A stretch of DNA of 64,000 bases from Lewinellaceae bacterium (GCA_016710765.1 JADJUJ010000001.1:310001-374000), one strand, 5' to 3'. Numbered from the stretch's first letter, positions 26,701 to 34,715 are shown. Translations and numbers: made by a program. Notes: generated from the letters alone by a model not told the origin.

Positions 26701-27111
26701 TTCCCACTGTTCCGGCGGCTCAAAACGCCACTCGCCAGCCTGTGGGAAAAAGGCCAGCATCTCGTCCGGAATAGCGCTTTGGTAGAGCACCAGAATGGTT
26801 TCGGCAAGGGCCTTGGCCCCCAGACGAACGTCGCGCTCGGAAACTTGCACACCATTTCTCGCCCGATTGGTCAGGCGCCGGAAATGGTGCACCACCTGGA
26901 GCGTTTCGGGCTGAATATGAAACTGATGACCAGCATAACTGATGCGTGCAAAGAGGGTGCTGAATGCCAGCTGTTCCTGTTTGGTTGCCTCCAGAAAAAT
27001 TTTCTCCAGAAAACTCCCCAGCGCCAATACCTTCTCCGCTGGCAACCAGTGCGGGTGCCGCAGTGTTTTCAACACTTCTTTGTATAACAGCGGGGCGATA
27101 TCGACCGACAT
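23770..27111 (-). CDS. Dna2-like PD-(D/E)XK nuclease fused to superfamily 1 helicase
   Basis: A 1113-residue protein. Residues about 330-410 hold a Cas4/Dna2-type nuclease: Glu336, GRLD at 348-351, ELKSGK at 364-369, and the helix HFTQTLLYDLL. The C-terminal half is a superfamily 1 (UPF1/Dna2-like) helicase: Walker A WGPPGTGKTS (698-707), IIDEAS (817-822), GDHRQLP (843-849), QGRMH (901-905), TIDTVERYQGGAREV (1031-1045) and VALTRARQHL (1075-1084). The Cys residues that bind an iron-sulfur cluster in Dna2 and Cas4 are not evident. It should cut and unwind DNA, perhaps in repair or in defence. Neighbours (Ig lipoprotein, glycosyltransferase) give no hint of a system. Confidence 0.85.
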   Translation of the reverse strand: MSVDIAPLLYKEVLKTLRHPHWLPAEKVLALGSFLEKIFLEATKQEQLAFSTLFARISYAGHQFHIQPETLQVVHHFRRLTNRARNGVQVSERDVRLGAKALAETILVLYQSAIPDEMLAFFPQAGEWRFEPPEQWEYKSGARVVAVRDIPEDQALIAVDEEDPSREVRVLYGLSERNDNFNPSIQLLRKVFTFPVTLMLHEVDIDRSGQYRPRVFVVEPDYLVDISAIAEAFKEHGAEPLSYLLKKFLPYEVTTPILVGNIANFFLDRLLQNKDAAYMDLFRETFRLYPFVYAPMTDAEVRDVSAKSQKHYLTLKAMASGGFAQQGIDPEHCILEPSFYSQQYGIQGRLDLLYKKGDVTAIVELKSGKAFKPNSYGIQRSHFTQTLLYDLLVRSVFGAQTDPVKYILYSGAELNPLRFAPTVAPEQWEAIQVRNHLVAIERLLAGIPADADRVPLLERLNARNGTGKGFLQRDMTRFETVYAALSPLEKKYFNSFTGFIARENMLAKIGEADSENINGHAALWRNSFAEKQQAFAILSHLEILENKANASEASIVFRKTAHTNPLANFRVGDIAVLYPVGEEGETVLNHQVIKCTITALNQDTVAVQLRYQQFNRYPFEGTRYWNLEPDMLETGFVGMYRSLFEWAAADPEKRRRVLLPDPGQPIDTITRGNASITSEGIAKAVEKIVQSPHFFLLWGPPGTGKTSVLLKALAGWILDNSSDNLLLLAYTNRAVDEICEALESMGEAIRNNYLRIGSQHATAPRFREQLLQQRIADVDSRSDLRMVLEKRRIVVGTVASIAQNDSLLRLKKFQRLIIDEASQLLEPQLLGLLTRFEHFILIGDHRQLPAVTGQPATQTKVRDGALNDIGLRDMRDSYFERLYRRCVAEKWDWAYGCLDRQGRMHQDIMYFPSRYFYDGMLQTLKQDDSSQSAALSYVLPAGLSPLEQQLANRRVAFLGAPAEEALPGQKTSTAEATMVVALVQFYKKLYAANNKDWNPVQSLGIITPWRAQIAQIRESLMAAGLDPEEMTIDTVERYQGGAREVIIVSCCVHHELQLASLVSLSEEGVDRKLNVALTRARQHLCLIGNKSVLERDERYRAFIEAYALPTEKQ

Positions 27112-27271
27112 GGCTGGATGGTTTGTTTGGGCTTTGGCGGCAAGGGGGCTATCCAGATGGCATCAAATCCGTACACGACATTTCATAGCCCTCTTCAAAA
27201 ATAAGGTCATGTATGGGTAAAAGCAGTTAAGCAACAGCGCTTCGCCCTAAAGCAAAATCCTGCTGAGTAGC

Positions 27272-27991
27272 CTACTTACTCCACAAATTGTATTTCAAAA
27301 TGCAGTAAATAGCCCTGAAGCCGTCTTTCCAGCCAATTTTTTTACCCTCCGCATAAGATCGACCATAGTAAGATATGCCTACTTCGTAAATCCGGATCTC
27401 CGGGATGCGGCTTATTTTGGCGGTAACTTCCGGCTCAAAACCAAATCGGTTTTCTTTCAACTTCAGACCCTTGACCAGATCCGAATGAAAGAGCTTGTAG
27501 CAAGTCTCCATATCGGTCAGGTTCAGGTTGGTAAACACGTTGGAAAGTGTGGTCAGAAATTTATTGCCGATGCTGTGCCAGAAGAACAAAATCCGGTGTG
27601 GCCGGCCACCCATAAACCGGGAGCCATACACCACGTCGGCATAACCATCGAGGATAGGCCGCAACAGGATATTATATTCCTGGGGGTCGTACTCCAAGTC
27701 GGCATCCTGGATAATGATATAATCACCACTGGCAAAACGAATACCCGTATGGAGTGCCGCGCCCTTGCCTTGGTTGACCTCGTGGCGCTGGTACTGGATA
27801 TTCAAGTCCGGATTGGCATCCATATAACGCCGAATAGCACCTTCCGTATCGTCTTTGGAGCAATCATTGGTGATGATAATTTCCTTTTGGATGCCAGCGA
27901 TCAGCTCTACAGCTTTGACCTTGTCCAAAATCCGGTGAATGGTGCGCTCCTCATTGTACGCTGGAATAACAATTGAAAGGGTTTTATTCAT
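27272..27991 (-). CDS. Glycosyltransferase family 2, dolichyl-phosphate-mannose-synthase-like
   Basis: A 239-residue GT-A enzyme. The start LSIVIPAYNEERTI, the DXD-like QDADLEYDPQEY and GSRFMGGRPHR are the usual GT2 motifs. No C-terminal membrane helix is visible, and the ending RSYAEGKKIGWKDGFRAIY resembles polyprenyl-phosphate sugar transferases. It probably moves a sugar from a nucleotide donor to a lipid or surface acceptor. It stands alone, divergent from the 56-residue protein gene. Confidence 0.9.
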   Translation of the reverse strand: MNKTLSIVIPAYNEERTIHRILDKVKAVELIAGIQKEIIITNDCSKDDTEGAIRRYMDANPDLNIQYQRHEVNQGKGAALHTGIRFASGDYIIIQDADLEYDPQEYNILLRPILDGYADVVYGSRFMGGRPHRILFFWHSIGNKFLTTLSNVFTNLNLTDMETCYKLFHSDLVKGLKLKENRFGFEPEVTAKISRIPEIRIYEVGISYYGRSYAEGKKIGWKDGFRAIYCILKYNLWSK

Positions 27992-28190
27992 TTTTTTTTG
28001 TGTTTGGCACGAATTATGCCTGTTTATTGGAGATGCAAAGTTAATCGGATGTTCACAATTTGCCTGATTTTGACATAAAAGCTAAAAGTGCGCTAAAAAA
28101 AGGCATTAAGCAGAAACTTTTTAGGTAAAACACTCGTTAATTTGTTCATAATCAAAATTTTAATCTTCACCCATTCAATAATCAAACACC

Positions 28191-28361
28191 ATGTCCAAAA
28201 GTATCAGCACTTTCCGTCGCCTGTGGGAAAAGTCTCCTAAAAAAGCTGTCGCATTTATCTTCCGTAAGGTCACCTACAAGGCCAAGCATTTTCTTCCACG
28301 TGACGAGTGGAACAAAAATTGGCTGGGTGAAGAAATGCGTCCATTCAACAGTCTGCGCTAA
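28191..28361 (+). CDS. 56-residue basic protein
   Basis: A short ORF (ATG at 28191, TAA at 28359-28361) that starts right after an AT-rich stretch with no overlapping gene. It encodes a Lys/Arg/Trp-rich protein beginning MSKSISTFRRLWEKSPKKAV and ending MRPFNSLR, with WNKNWLG before. Codon choice looks coding (many G/C third positions where the spacer is AT-rich). No family is recognised and it has no signal peptide or membrane helix; a nucleic-acid or membrane-surface role is only a guess. Confidence 0.65.
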   Translation: MSKSISTFRRLWEKSPKKAVAFIFRKVTYKAKHFLPRDEWNKNWLGEEMRPFNSLR

Positions 28362-28481
28362 TAATGACTTTTTTATTGTCCGGAAATCTTTTTTGGTCTG
28401 AATAACGCCGAAAAAGTGCATTTTTGCGCATTGCATGAACTTTGACACCATACCAATGTTCCCCATGCAAGATTCCGGCTT

Positions 28482-29531
28482 ATGAAAATCTATTATGTTG
28501 CCTGCCTATTGCTTTTTCTGACCGCCTGCAACAAAGGCGGACAAAAAGACACCCCTGCTGCCGGCCCCGGCGCTAACCGAACCAACTACGATGTTGCTGC
28601 CATTGAAGGATTCGTTGTAAAGTCCGCTTTGTTAAGCGAGCATGTTACAGCGAGCGGTAGCATTTTACCTGCTGAAGAAACGGTACTACACCCGGAAGCC
28701 AGCGGAAGAGTAGTATCCATCAACCTGCCGGAAGGTAAAAAAATTGCAAAAGGTACCCTGTTGTTAAAAATCTTTGACGACGACCTTAAAACCCAGCTGC
28801 AGCAACTGGATATTCAGCTCAAACAGGCACAAATCACAGAGCAGCGCCTGGCCGACCTTATAAAGGTTAAGGGTATCAGCCAACAAGAATACGATTTAGC
28901 GGTGCTTCAGGTGCAAACGCTAAAAAGCCAGATGGATCTTGTTAGAATCAACATTGGCAAAACCGAACTCCGTGCCCCCTACGATGGCGTTTTAGGTCTT
29001 CGCAACATCAGCCCTGGCGCCTACGTAACGCCGGCCACCGAAGTTACTACCATCCGTGCCACCAATACCCTGAAACTCGACTTTTCCGTACCGGAAAAAT
29101 ACAGCACGCTTCTCAATCCAGGACAAACGGTTGCTTTTGCAATTGAAGGAAGCGACCTCACTTACAGTGCAAAAGTGCTTGCCAGCGAACAGCGCATCGA
29201 CGCCAATACCCGAAACCTCCAGCTTCGTGCGCAGGTTTTGGGCAATATACAGGGACTCCTGCCTGGGGCATTTGCAGAGGTTACCATCAACCTTCGCAGC
29301 AAACCCAAAGCACTGATGGTGCCCAGCCAGAGCTTGGTTCCGCAGGCACGTGACAAAAAAGTATACGTTAACCGAAATGGTAAAGCCGACTTTATTACGG
29401 TCCAAACAGGTGTTCGACAGGCTGGCATGGTTGAAATCACCGATGGCTTGTCGGTTGGCGACACCATCGCTACCACCGGTATTCTTTTCCTTCGCCCCGG
29501 TGCAAACATGACGTTTTCCAAAATAAATTAG
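28482..29531 (+). CDS. RND efflux periplasmic adaptor (membrane fusion protein), lipoprotein
   Basis: A 349-residue HlyD/AcrA-type adaptor with lipobox LFLTAC (Cys16). The lipoyl part reads GRVVSINLPEGKKIAKGTLLLKI, followed by a short helical hairpin (about 105-150) with IKVKGISQQEYDLAVLQVQTL, the second lipoyl half LRAPYDGVLGLRNISPGAYVT and beta-barrel and membrane-proximal parts (PGAFAEVTINL, LMVPSQSLVPQARDKKVYV). It would bridge an inner-membrane RND pump and an outer-membrane channel. Unusually, no pump or TolC-like gene follows: the next gene is aroQ on the other strand. Confidence 0.92.
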   Translation: MKIYYVACLLLFLTACNKGGQKDTPAAGPGANRTNYDVAAIEGFVVKSALLSEHVTASGSILPAEETVLHPEASGRVVSINLPEGKKIAKGTLLLKIFDDDLKTQLQQLDIQLKQAQITEQRLADLIKVKGISQQEYDLAVLQVQTLKSQMDLVRINIGKTELRAPYDGVLGLRNISPGAYVTPATEVTTIRATNTLKLDFSVPEKYSTLLNPGQTVAFAIEGSDLTYSAKVLASEQRIDANTRNLQLRAQVLGNIQGLLPGAFAEVTINLRSKPKALMVPSQSLVPQARDKKVYVNRNGKADFITVQTGVRQAGMVEITDGLSVGDTIATTGILFLRPGANMTFSKIN

Positions 29532-29673
29532 GTTTTGAAAAATTCAGTCTGTGCTATCGCCGATTTTTGCGCAGCAAAACACCTGCGGCTACTGCGCCTG
29601 TCTGCAGGAAAATTATTTTGCGAAGCAAAATTGAAAAAACCAAATACTAAATTGGTTCACCGTTAGTGGAAAA
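29532..29673. other. Hairpin-rich 142-bp spacer
   Basis: Contains TTTTGCGCAGCAAAA, a CCTGC-GCAGG pair and TTTTGCGAAGCAAAA, i.e. three small hairpins in a row between convergent genes. It could serve as terminator for the adaptor gene or aroQ; no repeat copy was seen elsewhere in the window. Confidence 0.4.
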
Positions 29674-30102
29674 TCACCCCTTTCTGCCCAACACCCATTC
29701 CAGTGCAAGCCTATAGCCATCCAATCCGAGGCCTACAATACAACCCACACAATGGGCAGATAAGTAAGAATGGTGACGGTAGCTTTCTCTTTTAAACACA
29801 TTGCTGATGTGCACCTCCACAACTGGCGCAGGAATGGCCGCAATGGCATCAGCGAGCGCAATAGAGGTATGTGAATAGGCGCCAGCATTGAGAATGATGG
29901 CATCTGCTGAAAAGCCCGCCGAATGAATCTTGTCCAGCAGGGCGCCCTCGTGGTTGCTTTGAAAATAAGAAAGTTGCAGATCCGGATAGCGCGCCTGAAG
30001 CGATTTAAAAAAATCGTCAAAAGATTGCGAACCATATATTTCGGGTTCACGTTTCCCCAATAAGTTGAGGTTTGGACCGTTGATAATGAGAATTTGTTTC
30101 AT
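29674..30102 (-). CDS. aroQ: 3-dehydroquinate dehydratase, type II
   Basis: A 142-residue AroQ. Motifs: IINGPNLNLLGKREPEIYG at the start (active-site Tyr and Arg region), NAGAYSHTSIALADA, and VEVHISNVFKRESYRHHSY with the catalytic His. It forms 3-dehydroshikimate in the shikimate pathway. The start at 30102 (MKQILIINGPN) is the family start; the upstream reading frame to 30177 would overlap the neighbouring gene's 5' region and is rejected. It diverges from the following + strand gene with a 77-bp gap. Confidence 0.95.
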   Translation of the reverse strand: MKQILIINGPNLNLLGKREPEIYGSQSFDDFFKSLQARYPDLQLSYFQSNHEGALLDKIHSAGFSADAIILNAGAYSHTSIALADAIAAIPAPVVEVHISNVFKRESYRHHSYLSAHCVGCIVGLGLDGYRLALEWVLGRKG

Positions 30103-30179
30103 GCGCTGGCGCTGGGAAGGTACAGGGAAATTGTATTTTGCCTGCACAAATCTCGCCCTTTGAACCCAAAGCAACAACT

Positions 30180-31613
30180 ATGCACAAAGGCTACTTGTTT
30201 TTTTTATTTCTTGCGATCGTGCTGAACGCTCCACGGCAGTTGGCGGCACAGCGCATGGTGGTCTCAGATGCCATATCCATTCGAAACGATTACGGCTATG
30301 AGTTGATCGGTCGTTTGCGCGACCGCGTTCTGATTTTTCGCGACCAGTCCGATAATTTCGAGATCCAGGCCTTTGATGCGCAGCTGCACCTGTCCTGGAG
30401 CCGGGAATTGAACGATATCGAACGCAGGGGCGTGCAGATTCTCGCGGTCATTGGGGGTAAAAATGATTTTTCAGTGGTGTACAAATTGCGCCGAAGGGGC
30501 ACCACAACGCTGGTCCTCCACAAATACGATCCCGGCGCTAACCTGATCGACAGTGTCACCATAAAAAATTACGGCGAAAGGCCTTTTAACCCACCCACCC
30601 TGGATGTGGTACGCTCCGAAGACCGCAATGTGTTGGCTATATTCAATACGGCCGAACGCAGTCAGCTCGAAGTCTGCTGTTTTCGTATAGATAAAATGCA
30701 GACCCTTTGGGACAGGACGGTCTATTTTCAGCAAGACTATTTCGATTCGTATGTAAAGTCCATGACGGTTGGCAACAACGGAAATTTTTTCCTGGTCAGC
30801 GAGTTCAACAACCGACGCGCCAAACTCGACGACCACTCCTTTCGCATCGTTCAGGTATCAGCAGGCCCGGATCGGCTTTACGAAGTGCCCTTGCCCGATT
30901 TTCTGACCAGCGACCTGAAATTTACCGTCGATAACTTAAACCAACAATTGGTGGGCGCAGGGTTGTTTGGCGACAAAAACCGGGATCGCACCGTTGGTTC
31001 TTTCTATTTACGTCAACCTTTCACCGGTGAAAACTTTGTGTTGCAATACAACCCTTTTGATGAGCAGTTCATGTCGGTACTGCGCAGAAAAGATTCCGAA
31101 GATGACTTCAAGGGGCTAAACGATGCCGATGTTTCTCACCTGGTTCTGCGCCAGGATGGCGGCGTTTTGTTGGTGGCCGAACGGCATCACGAAATCCAAC
31201 GAGGCTCCGCTGCCGGTCGCGGTTTCTGGCGGGAAGGCATGCGGGTGGTGGTGGATTTTTATTTCGACGACGTTTTTATGATTGCCATGGACCCCAAAGG
31301 AAACATTCAATGGCACACTGTTTTGCACAAAAAGCAATACTCTCAGGACGATGAGGGCATTTTCTCCTCCTATTTGCTGTTGCGAATGGCCGATCAGCTC
31401 CACGTACTGTTCAACGATGAGATTAAATATGAAAATTCCTGCAGCGAATACATCGTTTCGGCAGCGGGAGAATTCGACCGGAACAGCCTGTTGAATACCA
31501 ATGGCCTGGCCTTGCGTTTGCGGTACCGGGAAGGGCTGCAAATCAGCGCCAACGAGTGCATCATTCCCTCGGAGTTCAGGAACAGACTAAAGTTGGTATT
31601 GCTCCGGTTTTAA
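30180..31613 (+). CDS. Exported protein of unknown function (477 residues)
   Basis: Signal peptide (about 1-24, MHKGYLFFLFLAIVL to LAAQ). The start at 30180 is chosen because it gives a normal signal peptide; earlier codons in the same frame overlap the aroQ promoter. The mature part has repeated strand-turn patterns with charged loops (NDYGYELIGRLRDRVLIFRD, then IEIDKMQTLWDRTVYFQQDYF-like blocks) suggesting a beta-propeller, but no family motif is recognised. There is no T9SS sorting domain and no lipobox, so it is probably periplasmic. Confidence 0.7.
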   Translation: MHKGYLFFLFLAIVLNAPRQLAAQRMVVSDAISIRNDYGYELIGRLRDRVLIFRDQSDNFEIQAFDAQLHLSWSRELNDIERRGVQILAVIGGKNDFSVVYKLRRRGTTTLVLHKYDPGANLIDSVTIKNYGERPFNPPTLDVVRSEDRNVLAIFNTAERSQLEVCCFRIDKMQTLWDRTVYFQQDYFDSYVKSMTVGNNGNFFLVSEFNNRRAKLDDHSFRIVQVSAGPDRLYEVPLPDFLTSDLKFTVDNLNQQLVGAGLFGDKNRDRTVGSFYLRQPFTGENFVLQYNPFDEQFMSVLRRKDSEDDFKGLNDADVSHLVLRQDGGVLLVAERHHEIQRGSAAGRGFWREGMRVVVDFYFDDVFMIAMDPKGNIQWHTVLHKKQYSQDDEGIFSSYLLLRMADQLHVLFNDEIKYENSCSEYIVSAAGEFDRNSLLNTNGLALRLRYREGLQISANECIIPSEFRNRLKLVLLRF

Positions 31614-31649
31614 ACCGTTGGCTGTGGCGAAGCCAAACGCATGTTTGGG

Positions 31650-31868
31650 ATTTTAGTCTTTGGGTGTTGGTCTTTGGTTTCGATCCCGGTTATTGCTGCC
31701 TTGTACAGTTAAATGCCGGAGCAATTGGAATGAAATTTTGGACACCCTTCTTAAAAAAGCATGTGCATTATTTATCAAAGAATATTTTGTCAAAATTAAT
31801 GCATTGAAAACCAATCAGTTAATTCTTCGGGGCAAAGCCAAAGACTAAAGACCAATGGCCAAAGCCCC
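31650..31868. repeat. Inverted pair of GTCTTTGG-rich words in a 255-bp spacer
   Basis: TTAGTCTTTGGGTGTTGGTC (31655 onward) and, near 31836-31860, the complement-type CCAAAGACTAAAGACCAATG. Between them lies AT-rich sequence without an ORF. The same words occur at 18169 and 21958. The pair sits between convergent genes and may terminate transcription. Confidence 0.45.
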
Positions 31869-32558
31869 CTAAACATTTTCCATCACCAAAAACCGGCAAT
31901 AGTCCTCCACCAGCAGCATGGTACGACCGCGGTAGTGCCGGTGCGGATGCAAGTGTTTTTGCAGGGCCTCAGCGGTTGCAGGGCTTTTGTCCAAAAAGGT
32001 CATCAGGGTTTTGAGCACTTTGAAGTAGCGTCCTATGTCGTTCACTTCTGGAATATCGCGTGCACCCAGTCGTACGAGCGCTTCGCGGAACATGGGAAAA
32101 TCATAAGGGGCGTACCCTTCCGGACTGTGCAGGGACAGGTAAAGCGCCGGCGCACGGTAATCGCCATGGTAATGGTTGTTTTCGATGGTCGTGGCGTGTG
32201 TTTTTTTGTAATCCGCCAGCAAGGCATCACAACCAAACATGAAACGCGAAATGCGGTTTTCCGGTGCAAATTTTTCGTTGAAAAGGTCGTCGAACATGGC
32301 GCGCACGGTCTGCGGTTCGAAGCGCCAGAACTCCAGCATCATGCGTTTGGGCTGCCAGTTGCCATCCTGCCACTGCCTGCGGGTGTCGCTGTTTTGCAAA
32401 CAACGGTCGAACATTTCGGCGGGATCAGGAGCGGTTGGGTTCCAGTGAAGCTGAAAATTTTGCAAAGATTCCCATTTGTACAGCGAAGGATGATGGCGCG
32501 TTCGGTTGAGCCATTGCGTGTAGGCACTGATGCCGTCCTGGATTTTAGATAAAACCAT
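31869..32558 (-). CDS. Uncharacterised 229-residue protein
   Basis: A soluble protein with no signal peptide, rich in aromatic residues and His (YKWESLQNFQLHWN, MLEFWRFEPQTVRAMFDDLF, GCDALLADYKK, NNHYHGDYRAPALYLSLHSPE, LHPHRHYRGRTMLLVEDYCR). Strong coding character and normal start. It resembles the N-terminal regions of some Bacteroidota McrB-like AAA proteins as far as I recall, but I cannot prove this and would not assign a function. Neighbours are an unknown exported protein and an acetyltransferase. Confidence 0.65.
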   Translation of the reverse strand: MVLSKIQDGISAYTQWLNRTRHHPSLYKWESLQNFQLHWNPTAPDPAEMFDRCLQNSDTRRQWQDGNWQPKRMMLEFWRFEPQTVRAMFDDLFNEKFAPENRISRFMFGCDALLADYKKTHATTIENNHYHGDYRAPALYLSLHSPEGYAPYDFPMFREALVRLGARDIPEVNDIGRYFKVLKTLMTFLDKSPATAEALQKHLHPHRHYRGRTMLLVEDYCRFLVMENV

Positions 32559-32668
32559 TGGGTATTAAAATGAATTATTGTTCATTAATTTATTGGTGCC
32601 GGAAAAGTTGCCCGAGGCTTTTATCTCCGCGCAATGTGTAGCATCTTTGGATTCAATTCAAGCACAAT

Positions 32669-33172
32669 ATGCTGTTCGAAACCAACCGCCTGTACATCCG
32701 TCGGCTCGCGCCCGGCGACCTTCCCGACTTTCACACGATGCAGTCGAACCCGACTGTCATGCGGTTCACTTCCGGCCAGGCACAAACTTACGAAGAAAAC
32801 CAAGCCGAACTGGAAAAGGTAATTGGCCGGTACGAGACCCCGGGCAATGACTTTTGGGTGTGGGCGGTACTGGACAAACAGGAAAATACCTTTATTGGCA
32901 CCTGCGCGCTGATGCGCAACGAAGAAGGTGAGCAGGAAATTGGTTACCGTCTGGATGAGCCCTCTTGGGGCAAAGGTTACGGCACGGAGCTGACCATGGG
33001 GCTCATGGCGTATGCTTCCGGACTGGGATTTTCGGCCCTGATGGCCTATGTGTACGACGAGCACGCTGCTTCCATTCGGGTTTTGGAAAAAGCCGGCTTC
33101 GAGTTGGAAGAGCGGTTTTTCAACAAAAAATTGAATTGCATGGACCGGCGTTATATTTATTATTTTGAATAA
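32669..33172 (+). CDS. GNAT N-acetyltransferase, RimJ/RimL type
   Basis: A 167-residue GNAT. The start LFETNRLYIRRLAPGDLPDF, the acetyl-CoA region EIGYRLDEPSWGKGYGTELT and the EKAGFELEERFFNKK end are typical of the RimJ/RimL/Acetyltransf_3 branch. It acetylates an amino group of a protein or small molecule, substrate unknown. It overlaps nothing and is followed 2 bp later by a transglutaminase-like membrane protein gene, so the two may be one transcript. Confidence 0.92.
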   Translation: MLFETNRLYIRRLAPGDLPDFHTMQSNPTVMRFTSGQAQTYEENQAELEKVIGRYETPGNDFWVWAVLDKQENTFIGTCALMRNEEGEQEIGYRLDEPSWGKGYGTELTMGLMAYASGLGFSALMAYVYDEHAASIRVLEKAGFELEERFFNKKLNCMDRRYIYYFE

Positions 33173-33174
33173 AC

Positions 33175-33750
33175 ATGCGCAAACAACTAATCCGGGTATC
33201 GCTGCTGCTGTTGACCTTTTTGCTGGCAAAAAATGTCATTTTTCAAAGCCTTGTGCGATACAGCCCCATTGCAGAACGAACGCCAAAGGCCTTGGGCAGC
33301 GCTGTTTTCAAGGCAAGGTGCAACGAATGGTTAACCAATCACCCGGAGGCTAGTTTGGAGGAAATGATCCGGTTTGCAGATGGCTTTACCCGCTCTACCT
33401 TGAAATTTACTTTTGAAAAATGCAGTACCGACCCTGCGGTTCTGGCTAAGCTTCCTGCAGGGAAGCGCGTAAGCAACTGCATTGGCTATGCTGCACTGTG
33501 TAATACAATCCTGCTATATCTTTTACAACAGCGGAATTGGAACGGGAAGGTGTCTGTGCACCATAAAGTAGCACAACTGTATCTCGCCGGAATAAACCTG
33601 AACAGGCTTTTCAGTGATCCTTTTTTCGCTGACCACGATTACAATGAAATTATTGATTCGTCTAACCACACCGTTTACCGCCTGGATCCCAGCCTGTACG
33701 ATTGCCTTTGCGTAGGGCCAAAGTTCAAAAACAACCCACCACAACAATAA
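33175..33750 (+). CDS. Transglutaminase-like fold protein with N-terminal membrane anchor
   Basis: A 191-residue protein with a short hydrophobic N-terminus (residues about 7-20) that may be an anchor or signal. The spacing Cys102 (SNCIGYAAL), His154 (FFADHDYNEI) and Asp171 (YRLDPSLYD) fits the catalytic triad order of the transglutaminase/cysteine-protease-like superfamily, so a peptidase or amide-forming activity is plausible. Family assignment is from the triad pattern only. It is 2 bp after the GNAT gene. Confidence 0.6.
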   Translation: MRKQLIRVSLLLLTFLLAKNVIFQSLVRYSPIAERTPKALGSAVFKARCNEWLTNHPEASLEEMIRFADGFTRSTLKFTFEKCSTDPAVLAKLPAGKRVSNCIGYAALCNTILLYLLQQRNWNGKVSVHHKVAQLYLAGINLNRLFSDPFFADHDYNEIIDSSNHTVYRLDPSLYDCLCVGPKFKNNPPQQ

Positions 33751-33960
33751 CGACACCCGTAACCATGGGCGATAATTACCTTAGCTGGGCTTTAGGTGAA
33801 AAGAGATAAGGAACGGAAAACTTACTGCCCCTTTTTTCAAGCAATAGACGTATCTCACCGGATAACATGATCCAGACGCTTTGAGTTTGTGCAAAAAAAG
33901 GAGCAAATTTGCTGTCCAACAGAAGTTCACCGGATTTTGTAACCCATATACCTGACGATC

Positions 33961-34605
33961 ATGCTATTTACCCTTACCGATAAAAACTCATTGGGCAACA
34001 CCTTTTTAGCAGAATTGCGCGATGTGGAAATACAGAAAGACCGCCTTCGTTTCCGGCGTAACCTCGAACGTATTGGCGCTATTCTGGCATACGAGATCAG
34101 CCAAAAACTGGCATACGAGCCCATGGAGGTAGAAACACCCTTGGGTATGGCTACGCATGAACTTCCCATGGAGCGCATCGTGCTGGCCACAATTCTTCGG
34201 GCCGGACTACCATTTCACCAAGGGATGCTGGCGTTTTTTGATGAGGCTGACAATGCCTTTATTTCGGCCTACCGCAAGGAGCACAAGGATGGCAGCCTTG
34301 AAATTCAACTCGACTATGTGAGTACGGCCGAATTAGATGATGCTGTGCTGATCCTCTGCGACCCCATGCTGGCAACCGGTGCATCTGTCATTACAGCATT
34401 GGAACATTTGCTCGTTCGGGGAACACCCAAGGCCATACATGTTGCTTCCGTAATTGCCAGTACAGAAGGTGTAAACGCACTCCGAAGAAGGTTCCCAAAG
34501 GTCAGTCTTTGGATTGGTACGATTGATGAAGAACTAACGGCCAAGTCTTTCATAGTTCCGGGCCTGGGCGATGCCGGTGACCTGGCTTACGGAGAAAAGA
34601 TTTAG
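33961..34605 (+). CDS. upp: Uracil phosphoribosyltransferase
   Basis: A 214-residue Upp. The PRPP-binding loop is LCDPMLATGASVITALEHL, and ATILRAGLPFHQGML plus GLGDAGDLAYGE are the uracil-specific conserved blocks. It salvages uracil to UMP using PRPP. Length is normal. It stands alone, facing rpsA across a hairpin terminator. Confidence 0.96.
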   Translation: MLFTLTDKNSLGNTFLAELRDVEIQKDRLRFRRNLERIGAILAYEISQKLAYEPMEVETPLGMATHELPMERIVLATILRAGLPFHQGMLAFFDEADNAFISAYRKEHKDGSLEIQLDYVSTAELDDAVLILCDPMLATGASVITALEHLLVRGTPKAIHVASVIASTEGVNALRRRFPKVSLWIGTIDEELTAKSFIVPGLGDAGDLAYGEKI

Positions 34606-34620
34606 GCGAAATTCCCCAAT

Positions 34621-34655
34621 AGTATCAGGACACAAATAATTGGCAAAATAAAAGC
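34621..34655. repeat. End fragment of a palindromic repeat (D type)
   Basis: AGTATCAGGACACAA is identical to 15 bases of the element D arm at 17962-17976, and the next 20 bases (ATAATTGGCAAAATAAA and on) are about 75 percent similar. No second arm or core follows; the sequence runs straight into a terminator hairpin. Confidence 0.6.
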
Positions 34656-34690
34656 GCCACCCCGAACTTGGGATGGCGCTTGTTTTTATT
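34646..34690. terminator. Bidirectional terminator between upp and rpsA
   Basis: Stem AAGCGCCACCC with GGGATGGCGCTT (one mismatch), A-rich on the left and T-rich on the right, so it can work on both strands for the converging upp and rpsA genes. Confidence 0.85.
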
Positions 34691-34715
34691 TCAAACCTCT
34701 AAGGGATCGAAAAAA

